Shown here piece after piece: positions 22,255-32,168 of a stretch of 64,000 bases of DNA. Made by a program: the position numbers and the translations under genes. The DNA comes from Isoetes taiwanensis (Eukaryota; Streptophyta; Lycopodiopsida; Isoetales; Isoetaceae): contig JAJEKV010000042.1 of NCBI GenBank assembly GCA_021234155.1, positions 3,994,995 through 4,058,994 of the forward strand, written 5' to 3'. Each line of letters begins with the position of its first letter. Position 1 is the first letter of the stretch. The notes beneath the pieces are model-generated. The model was not told the origin of the DNA, did not search any database, and saw nothing but the letters and a program-made list of their open reading frames with translations.

Positions 22255-23580
22255 ATGTGTTATAAGTATGCTTATACCTTTTTCATGCTCGATTTAGACG
22301 GTGCACGTAACGCCGCTTGGCAGACGCCTTCAAATGCCAGTAGACTCACACCCGAACAAGAACTGATGTTAATGAAAAGGCAGCTAGGTGAGTTACAAGC
22401 CTATGTGTTGCATGCCAACCCACCGCAGCAAACCCAGGAAGATGGACCGGAGTTACCTCCGCTACCACCGAGTCCACCTACACAACAGCCATCTCCCCCT
22501 GGAGCCAGTCCTGTACCTGCACCGAGGAGGCCTCATGCTAAGCGTCACCGAAGTTCCTCTAAGGATAGTGCCACTTCCTCACACTCAACCACTTTGGGGT
22601 CTTCTGGTTCATCGGTATCAGCTGGTGACCATGCAAAGCGCCGGGATAAGGAATACCGTAAGGCGGTTGATACAGCTATAACTAGTATATGGAAGAATAG
22701 GAAATTGGCCCAGTTTGATGGGAAATCCAGAGGTGGACTGAATGCAGAGTCCTGGTTGGACGAAATGAAGGAGTTTGGGAAGTCCTATGGCATGACGGAG
22801 AAAGATACAGGAAAGGTTGCCACCACCAACCTTACAGGGGCTGCCCGCATTTGGTGGAAGGACTATGCCAGGGCCAAGCACCTAGACAGGAGCAGATGCA
22901 ACTTCAGAAAATTTGCCAAAGCATTCAAGTCGCATTACGTGCCTCGTGCGCACAAGTGCCAGCAAATTCAGACCTTTTATAGGTTGGAGCAGAAGGGTAT
23001 GTCGGTTCAGGATTACACTGATGAATTTATGCGCCTGAGGCTGTATGTACCAGGGATGAATGAAAAGAGGGCCGTAGAGGGCTATATTGAAGGGTTGGCC
23101 CCATCAATCAAACGAATGGTTAAGGCTATAGACCCGAAATCAGTTGCGGAGGCTGAGGCTAAGGCATTGAGCCTCGAGGAGGACACATCAAGGAACCAGT
23201 ATCCGCGTCCTGCTCCCTACTCGCAGCCCCGGCCATCCACACCGTACAAACCCCGGTCGCCAAGCCCGGGCCCCTCTCAGCAGAATTCCTATGGCCGCCA
23301 GGAAAAGAAAGTTACCTTCACCATGGCGGATAAACAGAGCAATGTCGGTAAGGAAGTACGGAACCTCTTATAGTCAATTCCTAAAGAGGCCCGAGAACAG
23401 CTCCGCCGGGATAAGGCATGCTGCAGGTGTATGCGGCCTGGGCACTTTATGCACAATTGTCCTTATGTTATGCAGACTGCCCAGCTGGCTATGGCCGACC
23501 TCGATTGGGACGATCTGGAGTCGACCTTACCTGTCGAAGACGAGGCTCCCGAGTATATTCATGGTGCGTCTCATATCCTT
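22255..23580 (+). pseudogene. gag: gag of element 2 with zinc knuckle, interrupted by TAG
   Basis: Open from 22255 to a TAG at 23371-23373; the same frame then continues. It holds a proline-rich N-terminal part (about residues 50-100), a serine-rich segment, the retrotransposon gag core (FDGKSRGGLNAESWLDEMKEF, IWWKDYARAKH, FKSHYVPRAHK, FYRLEQKGMSVQDYTDEF) and, after the stop, a CCHC knuckle CCRCMRPGHFMHNC at 23419-23460. Gag forms the virus-like particle and packages the RNA. The ATG is the first in frame; a 3' splice acceptor-like gatttag at about 17815/22294 leaves open a later start. The TAG probably arose from CAG by deamination. Confidence 0.9.
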
Positions 23581-24000
23581 GCAGCTATAGAAACCGGCAA
23601 TGCCAAAAGTCAGCCTGCTGTCATTTCCACCATAGGTCAAGTAGACAGTAAGCCTTTTGTAATTCTTATGGATATGGGAAGTACACATAATTTTGCTTCC
23701 CCTAGGATGGCCCAGGTTTTATAGCTTGAAACATTAAGATCCCGACCGAGGCCTGTTACTCTAGCCAGTGGTAAGGTCATGCATACTCATGGCCGCCGCA
23801 TCAATCTTAAGATGCAGTTGCCAGGTGCACCAGTTGCTTTGGGTGCCAAATTGATGGATATTGGCAAATATGACCTCATTGTTGGTATGGAGTTCTTGGC
23901 ATCTGCAAAAGCCAACATAGACTGCGAGAAGAGAGAAGTTACCTTCAACGCCGCTAATGGAGCCCGCGTGACTATCAAAGGTGAACCATTCAACTCTATC
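23581..24000 (+). pseudogene. Aspartic protease region of element 2 with altered active site
   Basis: In the gag frame, KPFVILMDMGSTHNFAS (23650-23700) is the retropepsin active-site segment. The usual Asp-Ser/Thr-Gly is Asp-Met-Gly here (codons 23671-23679), which should impair catalysis. A second TAG interrupts at 23722-23724 soon after, then the frame continues with VTLASGK and the flap-region DLIVGMEFL. The enzyme would normally cut the Gag-Pol polyprotein. Confidence 0.85.
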
Positions 24001-26702
24001 ATGCAGTCTATGTCCATCAGACAGTTAGCTAAAGCTATACGCAAGGAAAAGCTCCTTTGCGTCATTATGCTTGCTTCCATAGAGTCAGATGCTAAACAGA
24101 AGCAAGTAATCGATACCTTGCCAGAGGGGATTGCTCATCTTCTCCGGGAATTTGGTGACCTTTTCCCATATGAGATTCAGAAGCTTCCTCCTTTTAGAGG
24201 GGTGGAATGTGAAATAGCTTTAGAGCCAGGTACCAAGCCTACCAGCAAGGCCCCGTACCGCATGAGTCCTCCAGAATTGGTAGAACTTAAGAAGCAACTT
24301 CAGGAGCTACTAAACCTAGGTTTCATCCGACCTAGCGTTTCGCCTTTTGCGCTCCTATTCTCTTCGTTAAGAAAAAGGACGGCTCGCTGAGGATGTGTAT
24401 TGATTATCGGCAACTCAACAAGCATACCATCAAGAATCGCTATGCCTTGCCTCGAGCCGACGACCTAATGGATCAGTTGCAAGGGGCTAAGTATTTCTCA
24501 AAGATTGATCTACGCTCCGGATACCATCAGATAAGGATCAAAGAGGAGGACATCCATAAATCCGCTTTTTGCAATAGGTATGGGCATTATGAATTTACAG
24601 TTATGCCTTTTGGATTAACTAATGCCCCAGCAACGTTCATGCGACTAATGAATGATGTCTTCCGACAATACTTGGATGATTTTGTTGTTATTTTCTTCGA
24701 CGACATTCTCATCTATAGTAAGACCCTCGAGGAGCATGAGAAACATCTTAGATTGGCCCTACAAAAGCTAAGGTGTCATCAGCTCTATGCTAAGTTCTCT
24801 AAGTGCAAGTTTGCCACTCCGAAGGTCGATTATTTGGGCCATATCATTTCAGCAGAGGGAATTGCTACAGACCCCGCAAAGATAGAGGCCGTAAGAGAAT
24901 GGCCTATTCCAGGGAATGTTTCCGAAGTCCGGAGTTTCTTGGGATTAGCAGGATATTATCGAAAATTTGTAAAGGATTTTGCGAAGATTGCAGCCCCTCT
25001 TACAAATCTCACAAAGCAAGAGAAGGTGAACGATTGGATGGAGCACTGGAAGACAAAAGTTCAGGAAAGTTTCCAGCAGCTTAAGGATGCCTTAACATCA
25101 GCACCAGTTCTCACATTGCCCGATCCTGACCAGGATAAACTAGTGGCGACGGATGCCAGCAAGATTGCCACCGGGGGAGTCCTAATGCAGGAGGGGAGGG
25201 TTATTGCCTATGACTCAAAGAAAATGAATGAAACAGAGCAGCGATATCCTACCCATGATCAGGAATTGTTGGCCGTTGTCCGTGCTCTACGGATATGGAG
25301 ATACTACCTTCTTGGTAGAAGATTCCAGTTGGATACAGATCATCAAAGTCTCCGTTATCTATCCACCCAGCCAAATCTCAATCTCCGTCAAAGAAGATGG
25401 ATGGAATTCTTGGAGGAGTATGATTTCGAGATTATGTATAAGCTTGGCAAGCACAATGTGGTTGCGGATGCATTATCACGCCATCCCTTGGTAACCCGAA
25501 CCCATTGTAATGCCATTTCTACGCTCACCAGTGAGTTTGGGAAACAGATAGAGCAGACCTTGCCCACAGATCCGGAGTTTTGTGACATTTGGGATAGTTT
25601 GGCTAAGGAAGCTCGCACGGATACAGAGCGTGAGGCTTTTCGTGCATATAAGAAAGAGGGCAACTTATTATATCACAAGGATAAGTTATGTGTACCGGAG
25701 ACTTCAGGAGTACGAAAGCTCATTCTTCATGACACACACAATAGCCCTATAGCCGGACACGCAGGTTTTATGAAAACCTACTTTAAGATTCGCTCCAGCT
25801 ATTTCTGGCCTTCTATGAAAAAAGACATTGCCAGATACATTAGGCAGTGTCAGGTATGCCAGCAAACAAAAGCTGAACAGTTAAGGATCCCAGGCGAGTT
25901 ACAACCTTTAGATGTCCCCAACGCCAAATGGGAAGTGATAACCATGGATTTCATTGTGGGCCTTCCAAGAACTCTCCGGGGGTATGATGCCTTAATGGTT
26001 GTGGTCGACAAATTGTCGAAAATGGCTCATTTCTTGCCATGTCGTACCACGGATACAGCCTTTGATACTGCTCTGCTATTTGCCAAGGAGGTCTTCAGAT
26101 TACACGGAATGCCACGAGTAATTGTGTCGGATAGGGATCCCAAATTTGTAAGTGCATTCTGGAAAGATTTCTTTTCCACCATTCAAACCAAGCTTGCTAT
26201 GAGTACAACATATCATCCTCAAACAGACGGTCAGACGGAATGTACCAATCGTATTATAGAGGATATGCTAAGAAGTTATGTGTGGAGTAAGCAATCACAG
26301 TGGGCTGACTATATCTATCTGGTCGAGTTTGCCTATAACAGCATGAAACAGGAGTCTTCCAGGATGTCTCCCTTTATGATAAACTATGGCTACCAATGTC
26401 TTACTCCAGACACTTGGCATGACCCCGTTTCTAAGGTGGAGGTTTCTCAAAAACTCCTCCTGGAGATGCAAGCTCTAGTCGAAGAAGTTCGTGGCTACTT
26501 ATTAGCTGCACGCAGTCGTCAGAAGAGTGTAGCCGATAAGCACAGAACCCCACGCATTTTCCAGGTGGGCGAATCAGTTTGGCTTAAGATTAAAGTGAAG
26601 CAAGCCAAGCTTAAGATTGGCAACTGCAAAAAGTTGGCCCCCAGATGGGCTGGACCGTTCAAAATTATTGAGCGTGTAGGAGAGTAGGCATATCGCTTAG
26701 AA
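24001..26702 (+). pseudogene. pol: Reverse transcriptase, RNase H and integrase of element 2
   Basis: The gag frame reaches the start of reverse transcriptase (KAPYRMSPPELVELKKQLQ) and ends at TGA 24388-24390 because of a one-base loss near 24350; coding resumes in the other frame at about 24353-24393. From there 764 codons are open: RT with [25 protein letters not shown] and the FFDDILIYS catalytic box (about 24685-24720); RNase H with TDASK (25150), DTDHQSL and ADALSR; integrase with an HHCC zinc site ([11 protein letters not shown]...CQVC), core Asp in MDFIVG, Asp in SDRDPKF and Glu in QTECTNR. A TAG at 26685-26687 separates it from the chromodomain. All catalytic residues of these three domains are present. 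Confidence 0.95.
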
Positions 26703-27092
26703 TTGCCGCCCCGCTTGAAGATCCACAAGGTCTTTCACGTGAGTCTTCTGAAGCAACACACCCCTGATCCAGAGGAGGTTTTGGATACCCCAACCCTCCT
26801 AGAAATGACAGAAGAGCAACTCGAAATAGTGCCTGAAGCTCTTCTTGATCGAGCTTACAAACAAACCAGAAGGACTCAAATGTTGCAATACTTGGTTAAG
26901 TGGAAACACTTACCAGTTGAGGATGCTACGTGGGTGATGAAGATAGACCTTGACAAGCATTATCCGGATTTCATGCGCGAATCTCAAGGCCGCACCATCA
27001 ACGATCCTATCAATCCCGCAGTCGGCGGTAAGCTTAGACGCTTGATTTCCAGGGGTAGCGCCTTAGAGGGGAAGATGCATCGTATTCTCTAG
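26703..27092 (+). pseudogene. Integrase C-terminal chromodomain of element 2
   Basis: In frame with integrase across the TAG at 26685. KIHKVFHVSLLKQHTPDPEEV is the usual end of chromoviral integrase. A chromodomain follows: VPEALLDRAY, then LQYLVKWKHLPVEDATWV, with the aromatic residues expected around the methyl-lysine pocket (Y, W, W). In other chromoviruses this domain directs integration into chromatin carrying methylated histone H3. A basic tail extends to 27092. Confidence 0.9.
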
Positions 27093-27587
27093 GACGTGGT
27101 GTACTGTCAATACTGACCTGACCACAACTTGTTGCAGAGCATATAGTTGATAGGCCGCCTTCCTTACGACTACAATGGGAACTTGACCAATCCCTATGCT
27201 CCAAGGAACTGCAACCCATAGACATGATAGGTTCCCTAATAGATAGTATTTGATATCCTGACATGTGCAGGCCAGTAAGCAGTGCGTGCCCTGCCCATGC
27301 TAGAGGGTTGCTGATGACCCCAACTTTTCCAGTTTTATTTTTGCCTACATGTTTTGTTTGTTGTTCCACTGATGTTGGTATTGGACTTCGGTCCTTGAAC
27401 TTTTTGATTATGATAATCATGTGAAATGCACCTCGGTGCTTGAACTGTTTTTCAAACTTTAAAAGTTTTGAATATCTGAATATATACACATATATTACTT
27501 ATGAAAAAATAAGAAATTACCTTCCTTCATACTGTACTTTTTCTTATATTCGCAACTAACCCCAATGCTGAGGACAACATTAATTAC
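27093..27587 (+). other. 3' untranslated region of element 2
   Basis: Non-coding, ending with atgctgaggacaacat near 27567, the motif found just before the polypurine tract in all three LTR elements. The minus-strand open frame across 27034-27489 is taken as chance. Confidence 0.7.
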
Positions 27588-27600
27588 AAGGAGGGGAGAA
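27588..27600 (+). promoter_or_regulatory. Polypurine tract of element 2
   Basis: aaggaggggagaa immediately precedes the 3' LTR, as expected for the plus-strand primer. Confidence 0.9.
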
Positions 27601-29382
27601 TGTGACGTTCCAAGTATTTATACGGTCTACGTATAACTATATTGACACGTCACCAGTATAAATACGCCACCTTGGGGTATGATAACCTAGGGGGTTGGCC
27701 ACAAGGGATTTAATTAGCTATGTTAAATTAACTATAAAGGATAATTATCTAAATACTTGCTATTAAGTCACCTAATGGTGGGAAGGTGCCATTTGGCATA
27801 ACCTGAGTGACCAGCATGGGGGTTTCTAAACTGAGCCACCAAAGGCAGCGCCACCCCCAATTTCGACCCAGCCAGCACCAAGGAGCAGCTGAGCGCTCAG
27901 AGCACAGTTGCTGAACATCTCCCAATCACCAAGACACCCTCTACCTGTCGCTGCTACCCCAGTACAGCACGATGGAAGCGCCCCTTGACAACGGGTCCAG
28001 CCGAAACTCCGGTTAGTGGTAGCTTAACTTGCAAATTGTAGAATAATACTCTAGTATTCTTTTCTGGCTAGTTTTGGTTGAGATTAACCCTTCTTTGGTA
28101 ATTAGGAATACTTTTCTATTATGAATGATGCTCTGTTATGGGATGGTCGATGTCTCTATGAGTTAGTTTAGTAGTTCCAGTAAACAGGGATTAAAAGGGG
28201 GGTAGAGGCCTCTGACCTTGGGTATAGAATGCTCCTAGTACTTCCGTTAACACCCTGCTAGTTTCGGCCTGTGCACAAGAGCCCACCGGGTCATAGACGC
28301 TATGGTCTGGCTTAGCACCAGACAAGGGACACAGTGGTGAAGTAGGGGGTGGGGTCTTGCACGAGCATAAAAGGCTCATGAGACTCCTACAGTGGGCTAG
28401 GCCTGATAGCCGGTCACGTAGAGGGCCGGGTATGGGTCTGACACTCCCTGGGTGTAGTGGTGTGACCCGTATGGGGCTCCATGCACTTTGAGTAGATTTA
28501 GGGTGAGTAAGTTGGGTATGGATGCGGGGGTCGCTGATGCGACACGCATTCTCTAGCTCATCCACAGAACCACTGTGATCCTGGAAGGGGACACTTCCCC
28601 GACCTGCCTCATCGGACCAGGTGTCATGATCCTGGAGTAGGCTCAAAAGAGGTGATACCTTGAGTCTGCGTCTCCGGAGGTCAGCAGACCGAGTCTTGGC
28701 ATGGCGTTGGCTGGCATAGAACATCCGCTAGGGTTGTCCACTCCATCCGCCCCTCCTGTGCACACTTTGCAGATGGGTCGATTCACGCCGTGATCCTGGA
28801 AGGGGACACTTCCTCATCGGACCAGGTGTCATGATCCTGGAGTAGGCTCAAAAGAGGTGATACCTTGAGTCTGCGTCTCCGGAGGGCTATAGCGAAGCCA
28901 TAGCGTGAATCGACCCATCTGCAAAGTGTGCACAGGAGGGGCGGATGGAGTGGACAACCCTAGCCGATGTTCTATGCCAGCCAACGCCATGCCAAGACCT
29001 GGCCTCGCCGACCTCCGAGACCCAAACGTCGATGCGCTCCTCATTAGAGTCTGAGCCGGGGTAGAACCTGGGTTTTGGGTGTTTTTCTTAGTTTAGATGC
29101 ATAGTATTTGCTATTAGTATTTGGATGGATGCGCCACCCTTCGGGGTGGCTAATTGTATATGATTTATGCTGTGTGCTAACCCTTGTATTCATGCTTCCG
29201 CGACGTAGGCGCCCATCGAAGGCGTGGGCCGAATGACCCCTCCGTGTCCTTCACCTGAGCGTCTCTACGTAGACGGCCCGGGTTAGATGGAGTGCCCTGC
29301 TCGTGGCGAGATGGTCGCCATGGGAGGGGAAAGTCCCCGTATGTATACGACCGGGGGTCGTATATATACAGGGAGCGTCACA
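27601..29382 (+). repeat. 3' LTR of element 2
   Basis: 1782 bp, TGTGACGTTCC to GAGCGTCACA. It is near-identical to 11895-13480 except for a local rearrangement near 28680-28880 that adds about 196 bp and the lack of ~11 bp near 27857. The ATG-initiated frame from 29287 reads out of this LTR into LINE B; this is a chance fusion. Confidence 0.95.
28573..29010 (+). repeat. Inverted plus direct duplication inside the 3' LTR
   Basis: A segment starting gtgatcctggaaggggacac (28574) and ending gtctccggagg is repeated directly from about 28791. Between the copies, 28681-28790 is an inverted copy of the downstream segment now at 28905-29010 (both contain the block with the 12-mer gcacaggagggg or its complement). 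The 5' LTR has none of this. Confidence 0.85.
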
Positions 29383-29398
29383 CACTCTCTCTCTCTCT
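29383..29398 (+). repeat. Short CT tract between element 2 and LINE B
   Basis: cactctctctctctct directly follows the LTR. With 11878-11894 it is the remains of the CT microsatellite split by element 2. Confidence 0.9.
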
Positions 29399-31011
29399 AT
29401 TTAGTCACGCTCAGAGCTATGATTGATACTGTGAAAGGGACCCAAAAACCACTATTTGCATGCTTTGTAGATTATGCTAAAGCTTTCGATATGGTTGATA
29501 GAGGGAATCTATGGAAGGCAATGGATCGTGTGGGAGTACCAATGCCACTAAGGGAAGCTGTGAAAATGCTGTATGATAAGGTGATTGTTCAACTATCCTC
29601 ACCATATTTTGAAGCTTGCAGAACACAAGTACAGAGTAATATGGGAGTCAAACAAGGTTGCCCACTGTCACCAACCTTGTTTGGTATATTTATTGATGAT
29701 TTGGAAAACTGGATTGTGTCATTGGGAGGGGATGGTATGGTGCTTGCTGGATATGTAATAACATTGCTTCTCTATGCGGATGATATAGTACTGCTCTCTA
29801 GAAGCCACAAGGGCATGCAAAAATATTTAATTATCCTTGAAGCTTTCTGTGCTGTCACGGGCATGCAGGTGAATTTGAGCAAAACAAAGATAATGATCTT
29901 TGGCACTACGTTAGATGATGGCTATGTATTCACCTATGGAGGACACTCAGTAGAGATTGTGAAGGAATATAAATATCTCGGATTGCTAGTGGATAAAAGC
30001 TACAGGTGGAATAAAACAGTGGATCAAAGGGTAACTGGGGGGGTTAAAGCTCTCTTCGCCATGCAAAGAAGGTGTGCAAAAGGTGAGATCTATAGATTCA
30101 ACCTAAAGAAAATGATCTTCCTAGCTCTAGTCCAATCAGTGGTGTTATATGGATGTGAGGTGTGGGGACCTGGCCTGTCATTGGATGGATGGCAAAAAAT
30201 TGAGAAAGTGCTAAAAAGATTTCTTCATAGTGAGTTGGATGTGAAAACCCAAACACCCTATGAAATGCTATTAGTAGAAAGCGGTATGATTCAGCTTGAA
30301 GGGGAAGCTCTTTGTCGGTACCTTACTTATCTCAGTAAACTGGGAGAAATGCATGATAATGACTATCCGCATTTGGCACAAAAAGCAACCTTCTACACAA
30401 GATGGTACGCTGATGGATTAGTTTGGATGCGCAAATGGGGGATCAGAATTGAGGATTTGGCAAAAAATAAGAAGAGAATCCGAGAATGGGTTGAGGAATG
30501 CATAATGTTGCGTACCTGGCATAGTCAGGGGGCCAAAATGCAATGCTATAGGGATATCATGAATCCCACACTGCAGGCGGCAAAGTATCTCAATGCTGAC
30601 ATATCTTTGAGAAAGAGGCATGTCATTTGTAGAATGCGATTAAGTGCGCACCATTTAGATGTGGAGGTTGGCAGGTGGTATAAAATACAACGGGACTTTA
30701 GAGTGTGCAGAATATGTGGAACCGATGAAACGGAAGATGAGACACATGCTATTCTAAGGTGCCCAGCATATCAGGCTCTGCGAGATAGATATGCAATATG
30801 CGCCCCAGACCTGGTACATTTTTTTACATTACCACCTCACATTCTAGCAGATTTTATCATTGATATGACTGAGTTGAGAGAACAAATCATTAAACGGAAT
30901 ATGTCTATGTTGGATACCATTTTTGAGGAAGGGGGAGTAGAGCAGTCCAATGGGGGTCATCCATTGGACTTTGATCATAATATATTTATGTATGAATCTG
31001 TACTTGACTGA
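29399..31011 (+). pseudogene. LINE B ORF2 fragment: reverse transcriptase and C-terminal zinc finger
   Basis: Open to the stop at 31011. Begins LVTLRAMIDTVKGTQKP, continues with RT motif A (FVDYAKAFD), SNMGVKQGCPLSPTLF, the catalytic YADD box at 29773-29784 and VNLSKTKIM. The C-terminal region ends with RVCRICGTDETEDETHAILRCPAY, a CX2C...H...C finger. The endonuclease, ORF1 and the first part of RT are missing, as is normal after incomplete target-primed reverse transcription. The frame is otherwise uninterrupted for ~535 codons, so the insertion is young. Upstream in-frame codons (29287-29398) belong to the LTR and CT tract. Confidence 0.9.
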
Positions 31012-31063
31012 CCGTCTAATGGACCTGATGGTCTAAATGGACGTAATAAACTTCACTTCACTT

Positions 31064-31066
<3 letters not shown>
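29399..31066 (+). mobile_element. LINE B, 5'-truncated
   Basis: Begins inside the reverse transcriptase directly after a CT tract and ends with a short 3' region (taataaacttcacttcacttcc) that runs into the next (CT)n tract. It lies in the same orientation as LINE A to the left and LINE C to the right. Confidence 0.9.

Positions 31067-31116
<50 letters not shown>
31067..31116 (+). repeat. (CT)n tract between LINE B and LINE C
   Basis: About 50 bp of perfect CT. It joins the 3' end of LINE B to the 5' end of LINE C. Confidence 0.97.
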
Positions 31117-31119
<3 letters not shown>

Positions 31120-31289
31120 CAGGCGCTCGTTTAGGCGCCTCGTACAGTGCTTTGTGCTTTGCTACAGTGCTTTGTGTTTTGCTACAGTGGTTTGTGGACT
31201 GCCTCGTTGGGCTGTAGGACCGGAAGAAGCGGACTACAGATGCTCAAACAGGTGCTGCTGGGAGGAATAAAAAAAGAAGGAAACACTGC

Positions 31290-32147
31290 AAAAGAGGACG
31301 ATGGGTCATCTTTGACTCAGAGCTCAGTGCTGGATCAGGAGCAGGGGGCGTTGGTATCGGTGCTGGAACAGGGGACTCTAAAACAGGGGATCCTGGCTTT
31401 TCTGTCTCAACACCAGAAGCACTGGCCAAGCAAGACCTGCTGCAAGCCATCGGCCAGATGCGACAAGCAATGGATCATTCCTTGGTGTCCATGAAAATGT
31501 CTATGGAGATCTCGGTGCAAGGTATGGTAAATGAGCTTAAATCCGTTCTGTTATCCCATGTGCAGAATGAAATAGATAAATGCAAGGAGGCCATGAAAGC
31601 TTAATTGGAAAGCTTCCAGGAACATATGAAAACTGAAATGGAAACATTCAAACAGTCAGTGATGAGACAGAATCATGAGACTAAGGGATCAACAGGCATG
31701 TTAGAAACTAATGAAGACATTCTGGAAGTAAGAACTCAGCTTTCTGCATATATTGAAGAGCAAGAAAAGAAGGAAAAAGCTTTAAATGTGAGAATTATGG
31801 GCATGCCCGAAGAAACTGAGGAACGGACCAAGGAACTAGTTGTGGCTTTGTGTGAACAGGATCTTCAGATTACGGACGCAGGAGTGACTGAGGCTTTTCG
31901 CATAGGAAAGCTGAACAGTGGCAACCGGCATATTATAGTAAGATTCAGATCCAGGGAGGATAAGCTCAATGTTTTGAAAAAGAAAATGCTGCTGAAAGGG
32001 AAACGAAATGTCTGGATAAATGATGACCTCACTAAGAGCCAGCTGCAAGAGTACAAAGCACAACTCCAGATCTTCAAAGAGACAAGACAAAATGGCAAAA
32101 AAGCATATTGGCGCAGAGGAAGAGTCATAATAGAAGAAGCTGCATAG
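31290..32147 (+). pseudogene. LINE C ORF1 protein (RNA-binding, L1 ORF1-like)
   Basis: The frame can be followed from a glycine-rich start near 31320 through TPEALAKQDLLQAIGQMRQAMD, interrupted by a TAA at 31602-31604, and then 180 open codons from 31605. A helical N-terminal part (31440-31760, likely coiled coil) precedes LNVRIMGMPEETEERTKELV and HIIVRFRSREDKLNVLKKK, which resemble the RRM-like and C-terminal domains of L1-type ORF1p (Transposase_22). Such proteins bind the LINE RNA and act as chaperones. The true start codon is uncertain. The stop at 32147 is 21 bp before the first ATG of ORF2. Confidence 0.75.
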
Positions 32148-32168
32148 GAACTGGGGACCATCAGGGTT

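Larger units (their letters stand above)
18684..23048 (+). repeat. Internal tandem duplication, right copy
   Basis: Second copy of 14221-18569. Homology begins at 'tgagtcagcggcctcagcgg' and ends at 'gctgtatgt', after which gag continues normally. Confidence 0.95.
11895..29382 (+). mobile_element. Chromovirus (element 2) carrying a histone H3-like ORF, 17.5 kb
   Basis: Complete outline: 5' LTR (11895-13480), tRNA-Met primer site, three accessory frames (A with histone H3, B, C), gag, protease, reverse transcriptase, RNase H, integrase, chromodomain, polypurine tract and 3' LTR (27601-29382). The two LTRs are near-identical apart from indels, so insertion is recent. It sits in a CT microsatellite: ctctc precedes it and cactctctc follows, so a 5 bp target duplication is plausible but the repeat hides its exact edges. 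An internal ~4.4 kb tandem duplication inflates its length. Three TAG stops and a frameshift in gag-pol make this copy non-autonomous. Confidence 0.95.

Noticed and set aside
23371-23373. TAG between gag and protease as programmed readthrough
   Set aside because: Two more TAGs and a frameshift follow, so simple decay is more likely unless sister copies share the stop.
23371-26687. U-to-C RNA editing restoring glutamine codons
   Set aside because: Such editing is known in organelles of ferns and hornworts, not for nuclear retrotransposons; no evidence here.
29287-29398. Start of the 574-codon frame as an N-terminal extension of LINE B
   Set aside because: These codons come from the LTR and the CT tract; the LINE begins at about 29399.
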